The notes: a model not told the origin generated them from the sequence alone. 64,000 nucleotides of DNA from Nocardioides iriomotensis (GCF_004168035.1 NZ_SDPU01000022.1:1-64000); one strand, 5' to 3'; numbered from the stretch's first letter, positions 8,058-17,196 are shown. Made by a program: numbers and translations.

Positions 8058-8954
8058 GTGGACGCGACCTTCCCGTTCGTCAAGGGACACGGCACGGAGA
8101 ACGACTTCGTGCTGCTGCCCGACCCCGACGGCAGCGTCCACGGCGACCTCGACCCCGCGCTGGTCGCGCGCCTGTGCGACCGGCGCGCCGGCCTCGGCGC
8201 CGATGGCGTGCTGCGGGTGATCCGCACCGAGGCGTACGACGACCCGCACGCCGTCGCGGCGCGGGGGAGCGCCACGTGGTTCATGGACTACCGCAACGCC
8301 GACGGGTCGACGTCGGAGATGTGCGGCAACGGCATCCGGGTCTTCGCGCGCTACCTCGTCGACCACGAGGGCGTCGACCCGTCGCGGCCGATCCCGGTCG
8401 GCACGCGCACCGGCGTCCTGACCGTGACGCCCGACCCGTCCGGCGAGACGTTCACCGTCGACATGGGCGAGCCGCGGGTGCTCGGCGAGACCAAGGTGTC
8501 GGTCGGCCCGGCCGCCTGGCCGGCCACCCACGTGTCGATGGGCAACCCGCACGCCGTCGCGTTCGTCGACTCGCTCGACCCGGCCGGCGAGGTCGGCCCG
8601 CTCCACGACCCGCCCGCGCACGACCCCGCGGTCTACCCCGAGGGCGTCAACGTCGAGTTCGTCGTCCGTCGCGGCCGGCAGCACGTCGCGATGCGCGTGC
8701 ACGAGCGCGGCTCCGGCGAGACCCGGTCGTGCGGCACCGGGGCCTGCGCGGTGATGGTCGCGACGGCCCTCGCCGACGGCGCCGAGCGGAATACGCCGTA
8801 CCGCGTGGACGTTCCAGGAGGGACGCTGCACGTCACCTGGACGGACGCCGAGTCCGGCGGACGCGTGCTCATGACCGGCCCGGCCGTGCTGGTGGCCCGG
8901 GGAACGGTCCTTCGAAATTGGCTGGTCGACCCCACGACCGACGTGCGAACCTGA
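8058..8954 (+). CDS. dapF: Diaminopimelate epimerase DapF
   Basis: DapF converts LL- to meso-diaminopimelate for lysine and peptidoglycan synthesis without a cofactor, using two cysteines. Both are visible: EMCGNGIR near residue 94 and SCGTGACAV near residue 227. The N-terminal KGHGTENDFVLL is also diagnostic. At 298 aa the length is normal. The GTG start is supported by the exactly spaced TAGACT. hflX follows after 8 bp, an order seen in many actinobacteria. Confidence 0.96.
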   Translation: MDATFPFVKGHGTENDFVLLPDPDGSVHGDLDPALVARLCDRRAGLGADGVLRVIRTEAYDDPHAVAARGSATWFMDYRNADGSTSEMCGNGIRVFARYLVDHEGVDPSRPIPVGTRTGVLTVTPDPSGETFTVDMGEPRVLGETKVSVGPAAWPATHVSMGNPHAVAFVDSLDPAGEVGPLHDPPAHDPAVYPEGVNVEFVVRRGRQHVAMRVHERGSGETRSCGTGACAVMVATALADGAERNTPYRVDVPGGTLHVTWTDAESGGRVLMTGPAVLVARGTVLRNWLVDPTTDVRT

Positions 8955-8962
8955 ACGGACAC

Positions 8963-10477
8963 ATGACGAACGCACACCTTTCTTCCGCCCCTGAGCCCGA
9001 GGACTTCGACCTCGACGCCGAGCTCGCCGACACCGACGCCTGGGACGACGCCGACGACTTCCGGTCGGGCTACGCCGACGACGACCCCGAAGAGGTCGAC
9101 GGCACGACCGGCGACTACGACCTGGCCGAGCGCCACGCGCTCCGCCGGGTCGCCGGCCTGTCCACCGAGCTCGAGGACATCACCGAGGTCGAGTACCGCC
9201 AGCTCCGCCTGGAGCGCGTGGTGCTCGTCGGCGTGTGGACCGACGGCTCGGTCGAGGACGCCGAGAACTCCATGGCCGAGCTCGCCCTGCTCGCCGAGAC
9301 CGCGGGCTCCCAGGTGCTCGACGCGCTCTACCAGCGCCGGCAGAAGCCGGACCCCGCGACCTACATCGGCCGCGGCAAGGTCGACGGTCTCCGCGAGATC
9401 GTCCAGGCCACCGGCGCCGACACCGTCATCTGCGACGGTGAGCTCGCCCCCTCGCAGCTGAGGAACCTTGAGGACCGGGTCAAGGTCAAGGTCGTCGACC
9501 GCACCGCGCTGATCCTGGACATCTTCGCCCAGCACGCGAAGTCCAAGGAGGGCCAGGCGCAGGTCGAGCTGGCACAGCTCAGCTACATGAAGCAGCGACT
9601 GCGCGGCTGGGGTGGAAACCTCTCCCGCCAGGCCGGTGGCCGGGTGGGCTCGCAGGGCGGCGGCATCGGTGGCCGTGGCCCCGGTGAGACCAAGATCGAG
9701 ACCGACCGGCGCCGGATCAACACCAAGATCGCCAAGCTCCGCCGCGAGCTCGCGCACATGCGCACCACCCGTGACACCAAGCGGTCGGGGCGCAAGCGGC
9801 ACGAGATCCCGTCGGTCGCGATCGCCGGCTACACCAACGCCGGCAAGTCGTCGCTGCTCAACCGGCTGACGGATGCGGGCGTGCTCGTCGAGGACGCGCT
9901 CTTCGCGACGCTCGACCCGACGACCCGCCGCACCCAGACCGCCGACGGCCGCGTCTACACGATGTCCGACACGGTCGGCTTCGTGCGGCACCTGCCGCAC
10001 CAGCTCGTGGAGGCGTTCCGCTCGACGCTCGAGGAGGTCGCCGACGCCGACCTGGTCCTGCACGTCGTCGACGGCTCCCACCCCGACCCGGAGGGCCAGC
10101 TCACCGCGGTGCGCGAGGTGTTCGCCGAGATCGGCGCCGACAAGGTGCCCGAGCTCGTCGTGATCAACAAGGCCGACGCGGCCGACCCGATGGTCGTCGC
10201 GCGGCTGCGTCAGCGCGAGCCGCACTCGGTCGTCGTGTCCGCCAAGACCGGCGAGGGCATCGCCGAGGCGCTCGCCCAGATCGAGGGCGAGCTGCCGCGT
10301 CCGGGCGTGGAGTTCGAGGCGCTGCTGCCCTACGAGCGCGGTGACCTGCTCAACCGGATCCACACCCAGGGCGAGGTCGACCACCTCGAGCACACCGGCG
10401 ACGGCACCGTCGTGCGCGGTCGGGTCAACGAGTCGCTGGCCGGCGAGCTGGCGCCGTACCTCACCACGCACGCCTGA
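8963..10477 (+). CDS. hflX: GTPase HflX (ribosome rescue)
   Basis: HflX is a ribosome-associated GTPase that splits stalled or heat-damaged 70S ribosomes. The 504-aa protein has an acidic N-terminal extension (residues 1-55) rich in Asp/Glu, then the HflX domain with the glycine-rich linker GGRVGSQGGGIGGRGPGETKIE and the G domain (G1 GYTNAGKSSLLNRL, G3 DTVGFVRHLP, G4 NKAD). It starts 8 bp after dapF and is probably co-transcribed. The acidic extension is typical of actinobacterial HflX. Confidence 0.95.
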   Translation: MTNAHLSSAPEPEDFDLDAELADTDAWDDADDFRSGYADDDPEEVDGTTGDYDLAERHALRRVAGLSTELEDITEVEYRQLRLERVVLVGVWTDGSVEDAENSMAELALLAETAGSQVLDALYQRRQKPDPATYIGRGKVDGLREIVQATGADTVICDGELAPSQLRNLEDRVKVKVVDRTALILDIFAQHAKSKEGQAQVELAQLSYMKQRLRGWGGNLSRQAGGRVGSQGGGIGGRGPGETKIETDRRRINTKIAKLRRELAHMRTTRDTKRSGRKRHEIPSVAIAGYTNAGKSSLLNRLTDAGVLVEDALFATLDPTTRRTQTADGRVYTMSDTVGFVRHLPHQLVEAFRSTLEEVADADLVLHVVDGSHPDPEGQLTAVREVFAEIGADKVPELVVINKADAADPMVVARLRQREPHSVVVSAKTGEGIAEALAQIEGELPRPGVEFEALLPYERGDLLNRIHTQGEVDHLEHTGDGTVVRGRVNESLAGELAPYLTTHA

Positions 10478-10479
10478 GC

Positions 10480-10929
10480 GTGACGTACGCCGACGCGCAC
10501 GCCCGCGACCTGCCGGTGCCTCCCGAGGCTGCCTGGGAGGAGCTGGAGCACGTCGGCGGCGACCCGCGCTGGTGGACGCCGTACCTGCTCTGGCAGCTGC
10601 GCGGCCTCGCCGACCGCGCCGTCGGCGGGCACGGGCTGCGGATGGGGCGGTCGCACGGACCGCTCGGACCCGGCGACACCGTCGACTTCTGGACCGTCGA
10701 GTCGGTCGACTACCCGGCGCTGCGGCTGCGGGCGCTGACTCGGCTTCCCGGCACCGCCTACCTGGGCGTGACGGTCGAGCCGCACGGCGAGGGCACCCGG
10801 ATGGTGCTGCGCTCGGAGTTCGATCCCGCGGGTCCGGTGGGGCACGCCTACTGGTGGTCGAACCTCGCGGCGCACCGCGTGGTCTTCTCGCTGCTCGCCG
10901 ACCGCTGGGCGTCGCTGCTCAGCGAGTGA
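10480..10929 (+). CDS. SRPBCC/DUF2867-like protein
   Basis: A 149-aa protein with a GTG start only 2 nt after the hflX stop, so it is probably translated by coupling to hflX. The sequence fits the small-ligand-binding SRPBCC/DUF2867 fold: an N-terminal DLPVPPEAAWEELEHVGGDPRWWTP, central strands (GDTVDFWTVE), and a C-terminal helix. There are no catalytic motifs and the ligand is unknown. Its last 11 bp overlap the end of the convergent nucleotidyltransferase-like gene. Confidence 0.8.
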   Translation: MTYADAHARDLPVPPEAAWEELEHVGGDPRWWTPYLLWQLRGLADRAVGGHGLRMGRSHGPLGPGDTVDFWTVESVDYPALRLRALTRLPGTAYLGVTVEPHGEGTRMVLRSEFDPAGPVGHAYWWSNLAAHRVVFSLLADRWASLLSE

Positions 10930-11704
10930 GGTAGCCGCGCACCGTCGTCCACGCCTCGTCCGGTGACGACGCGTCGGTGAGGTGCGGCCGGAACAGGTCG
11001 GACGCGAGGTCGAGCAGGCCGAGGGCCGTCCGCTCCAGGTTGCCGGTCGAGAACAGCGCGGTCAGCGCCATCCCCACCGCCGGCCAGGCCTGCTCCACGC
11101 GCCGAAACGGGTTGAGGTTGTCGCGCGTCTCGGGGTGCTCCGCCGGCACGTGCCGGGCCAGCAGCACCAGGAAGTACCGCAGGCCGAAGCGGTGCACGAA
11201 GTCGATCCCCGACATGCGCTCGCCGCGCCGGTGCCGCTGCACCCCCACGAGCAGCGCGGTGAGGAGCTGGCCCACGAGGTAGGCGTCGGACTCCTCGGGC
11301 GAGCCGGCCTTCGCGGTCGACTCCTCCCGGGCGGCGTCGACCCGGGCCTGCACGTCCGCACGGTCGAGCAGCACCCGGGCGCGGTTGATGCCCGCGAGCC
11401 GGATCTCGTCGGGCAGGAACACCGCGAACTCCATGAGGTGCCCGTCGTCGTACACGACCTTGACGCCGTGCGCCGTCTCGCGGAACACCAGCACCAGCCG
11501 CTCGCTCTCGGGCAGCCAGGTGACATCGCGGCGCAGCGCCTCCGCGGACTCCGGGTCGCGCGCGATCACGAAGAAGTCGTGGTCGGAGTACTCGTCCGGA
11601 CCGCTCGCGAACGAGCCGACGGCCACGAGCCCGACCACGTCACGGCGTGCCGCCAGCGTGTCGACGAGCGCGTCGGCGAAGCGGATGTACGTCGGGCGGT
11701 CCAT
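10919..11704 (-). CDS. Nucleotidyltransferase-fold protein
   Basis: This 261-aa protein carries the minimal nucleotidyltransferase signature, VGSFASGPDEYSDHDFFV near residues 28-45, i.e. GS followed by the DxD metal-binding pair. After it comes an alpha-helical region of about 150 residues. This resembles aminoglycoside nucleotidyltransferase-like or streptomycin-3-adenylyltransferase-like proteins, but the second domain does not point to a particular substrate. A GGAGG site lies upstream of the ATG. It is an isolated gene converging on the SRPBCC gene. Confidence 0.75.
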   Translation of the reverse strand: MDRPTYIRFADALVDTLAARRDVVGLVAVGSFASGPDEYSDHDFFVIARDPESAEALRRDVTWLPESERLVLVFRETAHGVKVVYDDGHLMEFAVFLPDEIRLAGINRARVLLDRADVQARVDAAREESTAKAGSPEESDAYLVGQLLTALLVGVQRHRRGERMSGIDFVHRFGLRYFLVLLARHVPAEHPETRDNLNPFRRVEQAWPAVGMALTALFSTGNLERTALGLLDLASDLFRPHLTDASSPDEAWTTVRGYLTR

Positions 11705-11747
11705 CGTGGAGTCCTCCGAATGGTGCGTCGGGCCGGTGCGGAAGCAC

Positions 11748-11753
11748 TAGCAT
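11748..11753 (+). promoter_or_regulatory. Leaderless -10 element for DUF2207 gene
   Basis: TAGCAT lies 7 nt before the GTG at 11761 and there is no ribosome binding site, supporting that GTG over upstream in-frame starts. Confidence 0.55.
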
Positions 11754-11760
11754 CCCGCCC

Positions 11761-13503
11761 GTGAGCGGGGTGGTGGCGCGCGGGGCGCAGGTGCTGGTCG
11801 CCGTGGCTGCGCTGGTGGCTCTCACGCTGCCTGCCCTGGCCGCGATGGTCGAGACCGAGCCCGGCACGTCGTACGACCCGGCGGTGATCGCCGACTTCCG
11901 CGCGGACCTCACCGTGGACGCGGACGGCACCCTGCGGGCGGTCGAGACGATCACGACGCGCATGCCCGCCGGCCGGCACGGCATCTTCCGCTACTGGGAC
12001 CTCGCCGACGCCGGTGACGACAGCGTGCGGCTGGCCCCGCGCGACATCGAGATCACCCAGGACGGCGGTGACGCCGAGGTGGACATGTCGTGGGAGAAGG
12101 GCCGTCGCTTCCGGGTCGCCCGGATCGGTGACCCGGACCGGACGCTGACCCCGGGTGAGCACGTCTACACGATCGGCTACCGCATCGACGGCGCGCTCGC
12201 GGCGACCGGTGACGGCTCCGAGCTGCACTGGGACGTGTTCGCGCGGGCCTGGGAGATGGCCGCGGAACGCGTGCGGATCCGGGTCTCCCTGCCGGGCACG
12301 ATCGGTGACGTCCGCTGCACCGTCGGGTACGGCGTGACCCGCGCGTGCGACGCGCGGGTGCGCGGCAACACGCTCACCGTCCGCGAGACCGGGCTCGACC
12401 CGCGCACCCCGATCACCGTCGTGGCGCCCGTCGCGGTCGCCCCGCCCGGGCGCGACACGCTGCCCTGGCCGATCGTGTGGGACGCCGTGCTCGGCCGCAG
12501 CGTCTGGGTGGCGGTCGTGCTGCTCGTGCTGTCGGGCGTCGGCCTGCTGCTCGGTGCCCGCGCCGCGTCCCGGGCCCGCGAGCCGAAGCCGGGGTTCCCG
12601 GTGATGTACGCGCCACCCGACGGGATCGGGCCCGTCCAGGCCGCCTACGTGGTCGACGAGGGCGTGCCCGGCGAGGCGCTGCAGGCGACGCTGCTGCACG
12701 CCGGCGAGCGGGGCCTGCTCCGGCTGGAGGCAGGGAGCGACGAGCACTGGACGATCGTGGGGACCGGCAAGCGGGCGCAGTGGCGCGACGTCGACCCGGT
12801 CACGCAGGCCGTCGGCGAGTCGCTCGGGATCGACCGCCCGGACAGCCGGTTCGACGCCGACGGGTCGGTGCCGAGCGGCCAGGCGCTGCAGTCCGCGCAG
12901 GGCACCATCGCGCCCGCCGCGCGGACGTGGGGCCTGGACTCCGGCACGTTCGCCCGCAGCGCGAGCGAGGGCCGGGCACGGCTCCTGGTGGTCGGGGCGT
13001 TCGTGCTCGCCGTGGTCGGCTTCTTCTTCACCCCGTTCGACATGTCCCTGCTCGGCCTGCCGTTCGCCGCCTTCGTCGTCGGTGGGGTGCCGCTGCTGGG
13101 CCGCGGGATCGGCATCCGCCGTACCCCCGAGGGGCGGGAGATGTGGTCGCGGGCGGGCGGCTTCCGGCGGATGCTCAGCACGCCGTCGAGCGTCGAGCGG
13201 TTCGACTTCAGTGGCCGCGAGAACCTCTACACCGCCTACGTCCCGTGGGCCGTCGCGTTCGGCTGCGCGGACGAGTGGGCCGAGAAGTACCGGGCCGAGA
13301 CCGGTGCCGCCGCGGCCCTCGCCCCGGCGTACGTCTCCAGCGGGTACGGCGGCAGCCCCGACCTCGGCAGCGCCCTCGACAGCTTCGAGTCGAGCCTGTC
13401 GTCGTCCATCAGTGCCTACCAGGCCACGCAGAGCTCCTCGTCCTCCGGTGGAGGCGGCGGGGGAGGCGGCGGTGGCGGGGGAGGTGGCGGCGGCTCCTGG
13501 TGA
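11761..13503 (+). CDS. DUF2207 membrane protein
   Basis: A 580-aa DUF2207 protein: N-terminal signal/TM segment, an extracytoplasmic beta-rich domain (about 25-225, with FRADLTVDADGTLRAVETITTRMP), a TM helix near 240, a soluble segment, two more TM helices near 410-445, and a Ser/Gly-rich tail ending in a run of about 17 glycines then SW. This tail is usual in the family. DUF2207 and LemA genes often sit together, as here. The function of the pair is unknown; LemA proteins are linked to envelope stress and proteolysis. Confidence 0.88.
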   Translation: MSGVVARGAQVLVAVAALVALTLPALAAMVETEPGTSYDPAVIADFRADLTVDADGTLRAVETITTRMPAGRHGIFRYWDLADAGDDSVRLAPRDIEITQDGGDAEVDMSWEKGRRFRVARIGDPDRTLTPGEHVYTIGYRIDGALAATGDGSELHWDVFARAWEMAAERVRIRVSLPGTIGDVRCTVGYGVTRACDARVRGNTLTVRETGLDPRTPITVVAPVAVAPPGRDTLPWPIVWDAVLGRSVWVAVVLLVLSGVGLLLGARAASRAREPKPGFPVMYAPPDGIGPVQAAYVVDEGVPGEALQATLLHAGERGLLRLEAGSDEHWTIVGTGKRAQWRDVDPVTQAVGESLGIDRPDSRFDADGSVPSGQALQSAQGTIAPAARTWGLDSGTFARSASEGRARLLVVGAFVLAVVGFFFTPFDMSLLGLPFAAFVVGGVPLLGRGIGIRRTPEGREMWSRAGGFRRMLSTPSSVERFDFSGRENLYTAYVPWAVAFGCADEWAEKYRAETGAAAALAPAYVSSGYGGSPDLGSALDSFESSLSSSISAYQATQSSSSSGGGGGGGGGGGGGGGGSW

Positions 13504-13547
13504 CCCGGGACCCGACGCCGTCCACGAACAACCGAGAGGAAACGTCC

Positions 13548-14108
13548 ATGCTGGCAACGATCGTCGTCGTGGTGGTGCTGCTCGCCCTGGTGGTGTTCGG
13601 CGTCATCGCGTTCAACAGGCTGCGCACGAGCGACATCGGGGCGCAGGAGGCGCTGGGAGGCATCGACGTCCAGCTCACCCGGCGGGCCGACCTGATCCCC
13701 AACCTCGTCAACACGGTGAAGGGCTACGCGCAGCACGAGAAGTCCGTGTTCGAGGAGGTCACCGCCGCCCGCGCCGGCGTCACCGCCGCGGCCAAGGACG
13801 GCACCGTCGAGGAGAAGTCCGCCGCGCAGGCGCGGCTCGACCAGGCGATCGTCAACGTGCTCGCCGTCGCCGAGGCCTACCCGGATCTCAAGGCGTCCGC
13901 GAACTTCCTCGAGCTGCAGGAGCAGCTCGGCGAGACCGAGAACCAGCTGGCCTTCGCGCGGCAGTACTACAACGACGCCGCCGCGCAGCTGAACACCCTC
14001 GTCTCGACGATCCCGTGGATGTTCTTAGCCGGGGTTGCCGGCGTGAGGTCCCGGCCCTTCTACGACGCGCCCGCCGGCCAGGAGACGCCCCCAGCCGTCA
14101 GCTTCTGA
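13548..14108 (+). CDS. LemA family protein
   Basis: This 186-aa protein has the LemA layout: an N-terminal TM helix (MLATIVVVVVLLALVVFGVIAF), then a long cytoplasmic helical bundle with the conserved RRADLIPNLVNTVKGYAQHE motif, and the C-terminal VSTIPWMFLAGVAG...FYDAP segment. It follows the DUF2207 gene by 44 bp and likely shares its transcript. The last 49 bp overlap the end of the convergent membrane-protein gene, so the two 3' ends are interlocked. LemA function is not well established. Confidence 0.93.
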   Translation: MLATIVVVVVLLALVVFGVIAFNRLRTSDIGAQEALGGIDVQLTRRADLIPNLVNTVKGYAQHEKSVFEEVTAARAGVTAAAKDGTVEEKSAAQARLDQAIVNVLAVAEAYPDLKASANFLELQEQLGETENQLAFARQYYNDAAAQLNTLVSTIPWMFLAGVAGVRSRPFYDAPAGQETPPAVSF

Positions 14109-14752
14109 CCGTCGCGCGCTGCCGCCCGTCGACCCAGCAGACCGAAGGCGAACATCACCGGAAGCGCCGCGCTGCCCATCGAGGTGATCATCACGATGAG
14201 GAAGGCGAGCGGCAGCTCGAGGGCCAGCAGCAGGAACGGCAGGACCGGCCGCGCCCCGCGGGCGAGCAGCGTCAGGCCGAGCAGGGTGGAGCCGAACAGG
14301 ATCAGCAGGAACGCCGGCAGGGTCAGCAGCCACCCGACGTCGAAGAGCACGTTGTACTCACCGGTCCACTGCGTCCAGTAGTCGACGAACGTCGACGCAG
14401 TCCCGAGCACGTAGCCCGCCAGTGCCGGCCACCACGCGAGCCGCTCGAAACCCTGGGGACGGCGCTGGCGGTGGACGACGAACGCGAACAGGGTGAACGC
14501 CAGGAACACCGGGAACCAGATCTTCCCGTAGGTGACGTAGACGAGGTCCGGGTCGCCCCAGCGCAGCAGCGGCGCGAACAGGTCCATCGCCGGCTCGGCC
14601 CAGAACGCGGTGAGGGCGGAGTCCAGGTCCTCGGCGTTCTCCGGCACGGAGAAGCGGGCCAGGGCGTGCAGCTGGCCGGCCACCAGGCCCACCCACGCCA
14701 TCACCCAGGCGAACCGTCCCAGCAGAGCCTCACGTTCGAGCATCCTCGTCAC
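14060..14752 (-). CDS. Hypothetical multi-pass membrane protein
   Basis: An unrecognised 230-aa integral membrane protein with about six hydrophobic helices (for example WVMAWVGLVAGQL, IWFPVFLAFTLFAFVV and LPAFLLILFGSTLLGLTLL). It has no cysteines or catalytic motifs. The likely start is the GTG at 14752 after AAGGGGA; an ATG three codons later is an alternative. The C-terminal part runs 49 bp into lemA on the opposite strand. Residue composition and GC3 look genuine. Confidence 0.7.
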   Translation of the reverse strand: MTRMLEREALLGRFAWVMAWVGLVAGQLHALARFSVPENAEDLDSALTAFWAEPAMDLFAPLLRWGDPDLVYVTYGKIWFPVFLAFTLFAFVVHRQRRPQGFERLAWWPALAGYVLGTASTFVDYWTQWTGEYNVLFDVGWLLTLPAFLLILFGSTLLGLTLLARGARPVLPFLLLALELPLAFLIVMITSMGSAALPVMFAFGLLGRRAAARDGQKLTAGGVSWPAGAS

Positions 14753-14889
14753 CGTCCCCTTCGGTAGTCGTCACGACCCGGCGTCGCGCCTGGCGACGAG
14801 GCTAGGAAGCCGCCGCCGGGGTCCGCGTCGGCGTGTAGGTGGGACCGGTGTCCACCCCAGGATTGACGTCGCGGGACGCCGCGCGGCCG

Positions 14890-14895
14890 TACGCT
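14890..14895 (+). promoter_or_regulatory. Leaderless -10 element for histidine kinase
   Basis: TACGCT is exactly 6 nt upstream of GTG 14902. A TTGACG lies at 14863-14868, but its 21-nt spacing is too long to be a convincing -35. Confidence 0.55.
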
Positions 14896-14901
14896 TCGTG
14901 C

Positions 14902-16008
14902 GTGCGCGGCCGTCCTCACCTGCTCGACGTGCTGGTGCCTGCCGCGATTGCCGCGCTCGGCATCGTCGAGCTCGTGCTCGCCGCTCCGCCCGGGTGGGAG
15001 TACGGCGTGGCGCTGGAGGTGCTCGCGTGCGGCGTGCTCGTGGGACGGCGCCGGTGGCCGCTGGTCGTCGCCCCCGTGGCTGCGGCGACGGTTGTCGCGA
15101 TGCCGTGGTTCGGTCCCCGGCTGGAGGACGTCGCGACCCCGATCCTCGTGCTCGCCGTGGCCTGCTACTCGCTCGGGAGGCGCATCGACGACCTGCGCGG
15201 CCTTGCCGGCGTCGCCCTGGTGGCGGCCATGCTGCTCGTCGACTACACCCTGGTCGACCTCCGCACCCACGACGTCACCGACGTGGTCTTCGTGTCGACG
15301 CTGCTGCTCCCGCCGTACGTCTTCGGCCGGATCACCCGCAAGCTCGCGGTGCAGGCCCAGCAGCTGCGCGAGCACCAGGCGGCCGAGCGGGACCGCGCCC
15401 TGCGCGAGGAGCGCGACCGGATCGCGCGCGACCTCCACGACGTGCTCGCCCACTCGCTGAGCGCGATGACAGTGCAGACCGCGGCCGCGCAGGACCTCGT
15501 CCGGATCGACCCGGCGCGGGCCGAGGCGCTGCTCGGCGACGTGGCGAGCACCGGGCGCCGGGCCCTCGACGAGACCGGCCGCCTGCTGCACGTGCTCCGC
15601 GACGAGGACGGCGAGCTCGGCCTGCGTCCGGCGCCCGGCCTGGCCGACCTGCCCGCGCTCGTCGAGGAGTTTCGCGACCGCGGCCTCGACGTGCGGGCCG
15701 ACCTGCCGGCGGACGGCCTCGCGCTGCCCGGTGGGGTGGACGTGTCGACGTACCGGATCGCGCAGGAGGTGCTCACCAACGCGCTGCGCTACGCGCCGGA
15801 CCGGTGTGCCGAGATCTCGGTCCGCGCCGACGGCGCGGTGCTGACGATCGCGGCGAGCAACGGGTGGGACGGCCGCACCGGGGTGGGAAGCGGGCTCGGC
15901 CTGCTCGGCGTCGCCGAGCGGGTCAAGGTGCTCGGCGGGACCGTGCGGCACGGGCCGCAGCAGGGTCGCTTCGAGCTCCGGGCCACGCTGCCTCTGGTGG
16001 GCTCGTGA
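14902..16008 (+). CDS. NarL-type sensor histidine kinase
   Basis: A 368-aa HisKA_3 kinase. The N-terminal 140 residues form about four to five membrane helices with little extracytoplasmic loop. The dimerisation helix follows with the phospho-acceptor in RDRIARDLHDVLAHSL (H179), then an HATPase_c domain with the N box QEVLTNALRYAP and the GLGLLGVAERV glycine motif. The GTG start is fixed by a perfectly spaced TACGCT. Its stop overlaps the start of the response regulator (GTGA). The signal is unknown. Confidence 0.93.
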   Translation: MRGRPHLLDVLVPAAIAALGIVELVLAAPPGWEYGVALEVLACGVLVGRRRWPLVVAPVAAATVVAMPWFGPRLEDVATPILVLAVACYSLGRRIDDLRGLAGVALVAAMLLVDYTLVDLRTHDVTDVVFVSTLLLPPYVFGRITRKLAVQAQQLREHQAAERDRALREERDRIARDLHDVLAHSLSAMTVQTAAAQDLVRIDPARAEALLGDVASTGRRALDETGRLLHVLRDEDGELGLRPAPGLADLPALVEEFRDRGLDVRADLPADGLALPGGVDVSTYRIAQEVLTNALRYAPDRCAEISVRADGAVLTIAASNGWDGRTGVGSGLGLLGVAERVKVLGGTVRHGPQQGRFELRATLPLVGS

Positions 16009-16661
16009 CGACGGTCGTCGTCGCGGACGACCAAGGGCTGGTGCGCGAGGGGCTGGAGCTCGTGCTGACCGCCCGCGGCTGCGACGTCGTGGGGGTCGCG
16101 GCCGACGGCCGGGAGGCGGTCGAGGTGGTCCGACGGACGCTCCCCGACGTCGTGCTGATGGACGTGCGGATGCCGGTGATGGACGGCATCGCGGCGACCG
16201 GGGAGATCACCCGGTCGGGTCTGCCCAGCCGGGTGCTGGTGCTCACGACGTACGACCTCGACGCCTACGTGTACGGCGCGCTCCGCGCCGGCGCCGACGG
16301 CTTCCTGCTGAAGGCCACCCCACCCGACCGGCTCGTCGCCGGCATCGACACCGTCGCGGCGGGAGAGGCCCTGCTGGCGCCGAGCCTCACCCGCCGGCTC
16401 ATCGAGCATCACGTCCGGGGTCCCGCGCCCGTCGTGGGTCGCCCGGCGGCGCTCGCCGGCCTGACCGAGCGCGAGCACGAGGTGTTCCTGCTGATCGCCC
16501 AGGGCCTGGCCAACGACGAGATCGCCGAGGCGCTGGTCGTCTCCTCGGCGACGGTCAAGACGCACGTGAACCGCATCCTGGCCAAGCTCGGCACCCGGAG
16601 CCGGGTCGAGCTCGTCGTCCTCGCCTACGAGTCCGGCGCGGTGCGCCCCGGCGGCGCCTGA
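16005..16661 (+). CDS. NarL/LuxR-type response regulator
   Basis: A 218-aa response regulator: a receiver domain with acidic pocket VADDQ and phospho-acceptor D53 in LMDVRMPVMDG, conserved T/K (LTT and LLKAT), and a C-terminal LuxR helix-turn-helix (LTEREHEVFLLIAQGLANDEIAEALVVSSATVKTHVNRILAKL). It is translationally coupled to the kinase and surely its partner. A 16-bp inverted repeat follows the stop. The target genes are not evident; the kinase promoter itself could be one. Confidence 0.95.
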   Translation: MTTVVVADDQGLVREGLELVLTARGCDVVGVAADGREAVEVVRRTLPDVVLMDVRMPVMDGIAATGEITRSGLPSRVLVLTTYDLDAYVYGALRAGADGFLLKATPPDRLVAGIDTVAAGEALLAPSLTRRLIEHHVRGPAPVVGRPAALAGLTEREHEVFLLIAQGLANDEIAEALVVSSATVKTHVNRILAKLGTRSRVELVVLAYESGAVRPGGA

Positions 16662-16721
16662 CAACGACTCGCCTGCGGTCTACGGGGTGATTCGCACGGG
16701 CCGGTCGCAGGCGAGTCGTTG
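16662..16721. terminator. 16-bp inverted repeat after the two-component operon
   Basis: Arms 16662-16677 (CAACGACTCGCCTGCG) and 16706-16721 are perfect complements with a 28-nt loop, starting at the stop codon of the response regulator. The likely role is transcription termination. The long loop also allows a binding-site role, and the next gene's -10 begins 2 nt after the right arm. Confidence 0.6.
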
Positions 16722-16723
16722 GC

Positions 16724-16729
16724 TACCCT
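16724..16729 (+). promoter_or_regulatory. Leaderless -10 element for DUF2200 gene
   Basis: TACCCT lies 7 nt before the ATG at 16737, with no Shine-Dalgarno. Confidence 0.55.
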
Positions 16730-16736
16730 CGCGGTC

Positions 16737-17078
16737 ATGAGCCGCATCTTCACCACCAGCTTCGCCTCGGTGTACCCGCTCTACGTGGCGAAGGTCGAGC
16801 GGAAGGGCCGCACGAAGGCCGAGCTCGACGAGGTGATCGAGTGGCTGACCGGATTCGACAGGCCTGCGCTCGACGAGCACATCGCTGCGGGCACGACGTT
16901 CGAGGACTTCTTCGCCGACGCGCGGCTCAACCCGCACGCGTCGGCGATCACCGGCGTGGTCTGCGGCGTCCGGGTCGAGGAGATCGACGACCCGCTGATG
17001 CAGAAGATCCGCTACCTCGACAAGCTCGTCGACGAGCTCGCCAAGGGAAAGGCGATGGAGAAGGTCCTCCGGGCCTGA
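16737..17078 (+). CDS. DUF2200 family protein
   Basis: A 113-aa protein that matches the DUF2200 family from start ([39 protein letters not shown]) to end ([27 protein letters not shown]). The family is cytoplasmic and of unknown function, often annotated alone, and spread sporadically between phyla. Nothing here clarifies its role. It appears monocistronic, between two hairpins. An ATG six codons upstream overlaps the inverted repeat and is unlikely. Confidence 0.88.
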   Translation: MSRIFTTSFASVYPLYVAKVERKGRTKAELDEVIEWLTGFDRPALDEHIAAGTTFEDFFADARLNPHASAITGVVCGVRVEEIDDPLMQKIRYLDKLVDELAKGKAMEKVLRA

Positions 17079-17169
17079 CGGCCGCCGGCGCGAGACACGA
17101 ACCGGCTGGTCAGGGGCCTGCACCCGTCATCTGACGTAGATCCCCGTCACTTCAAAGAGTCACGAGTGA

Positions 17170-17196
17170 CCACCCGAACGGTCCTTGTTCGGGTGG
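17170..17196. terminator. 10-bp hairpin upstream of transglycosylase gene
   Basis: CCACCCGAAC (17170-17179) pairs perfectly with 17187-17196 across a 7-nt loop, followed by CCTTCGG. It probably terminates the DUF2200 transcript. Because it sits 67 nt before the transglycosylase start, a role in that gene's leader cannot be excluded. I do not recognise a known riboswitch here. Confidence 0.55.

Noticed and set aside
13441-13503. The G-rich run encoding about 17 glycines as a separate structured DNA element or a recoding site
   Set aside because: Glycine-rich tails are usual for DUF2207 proteins and the frame closes normally.
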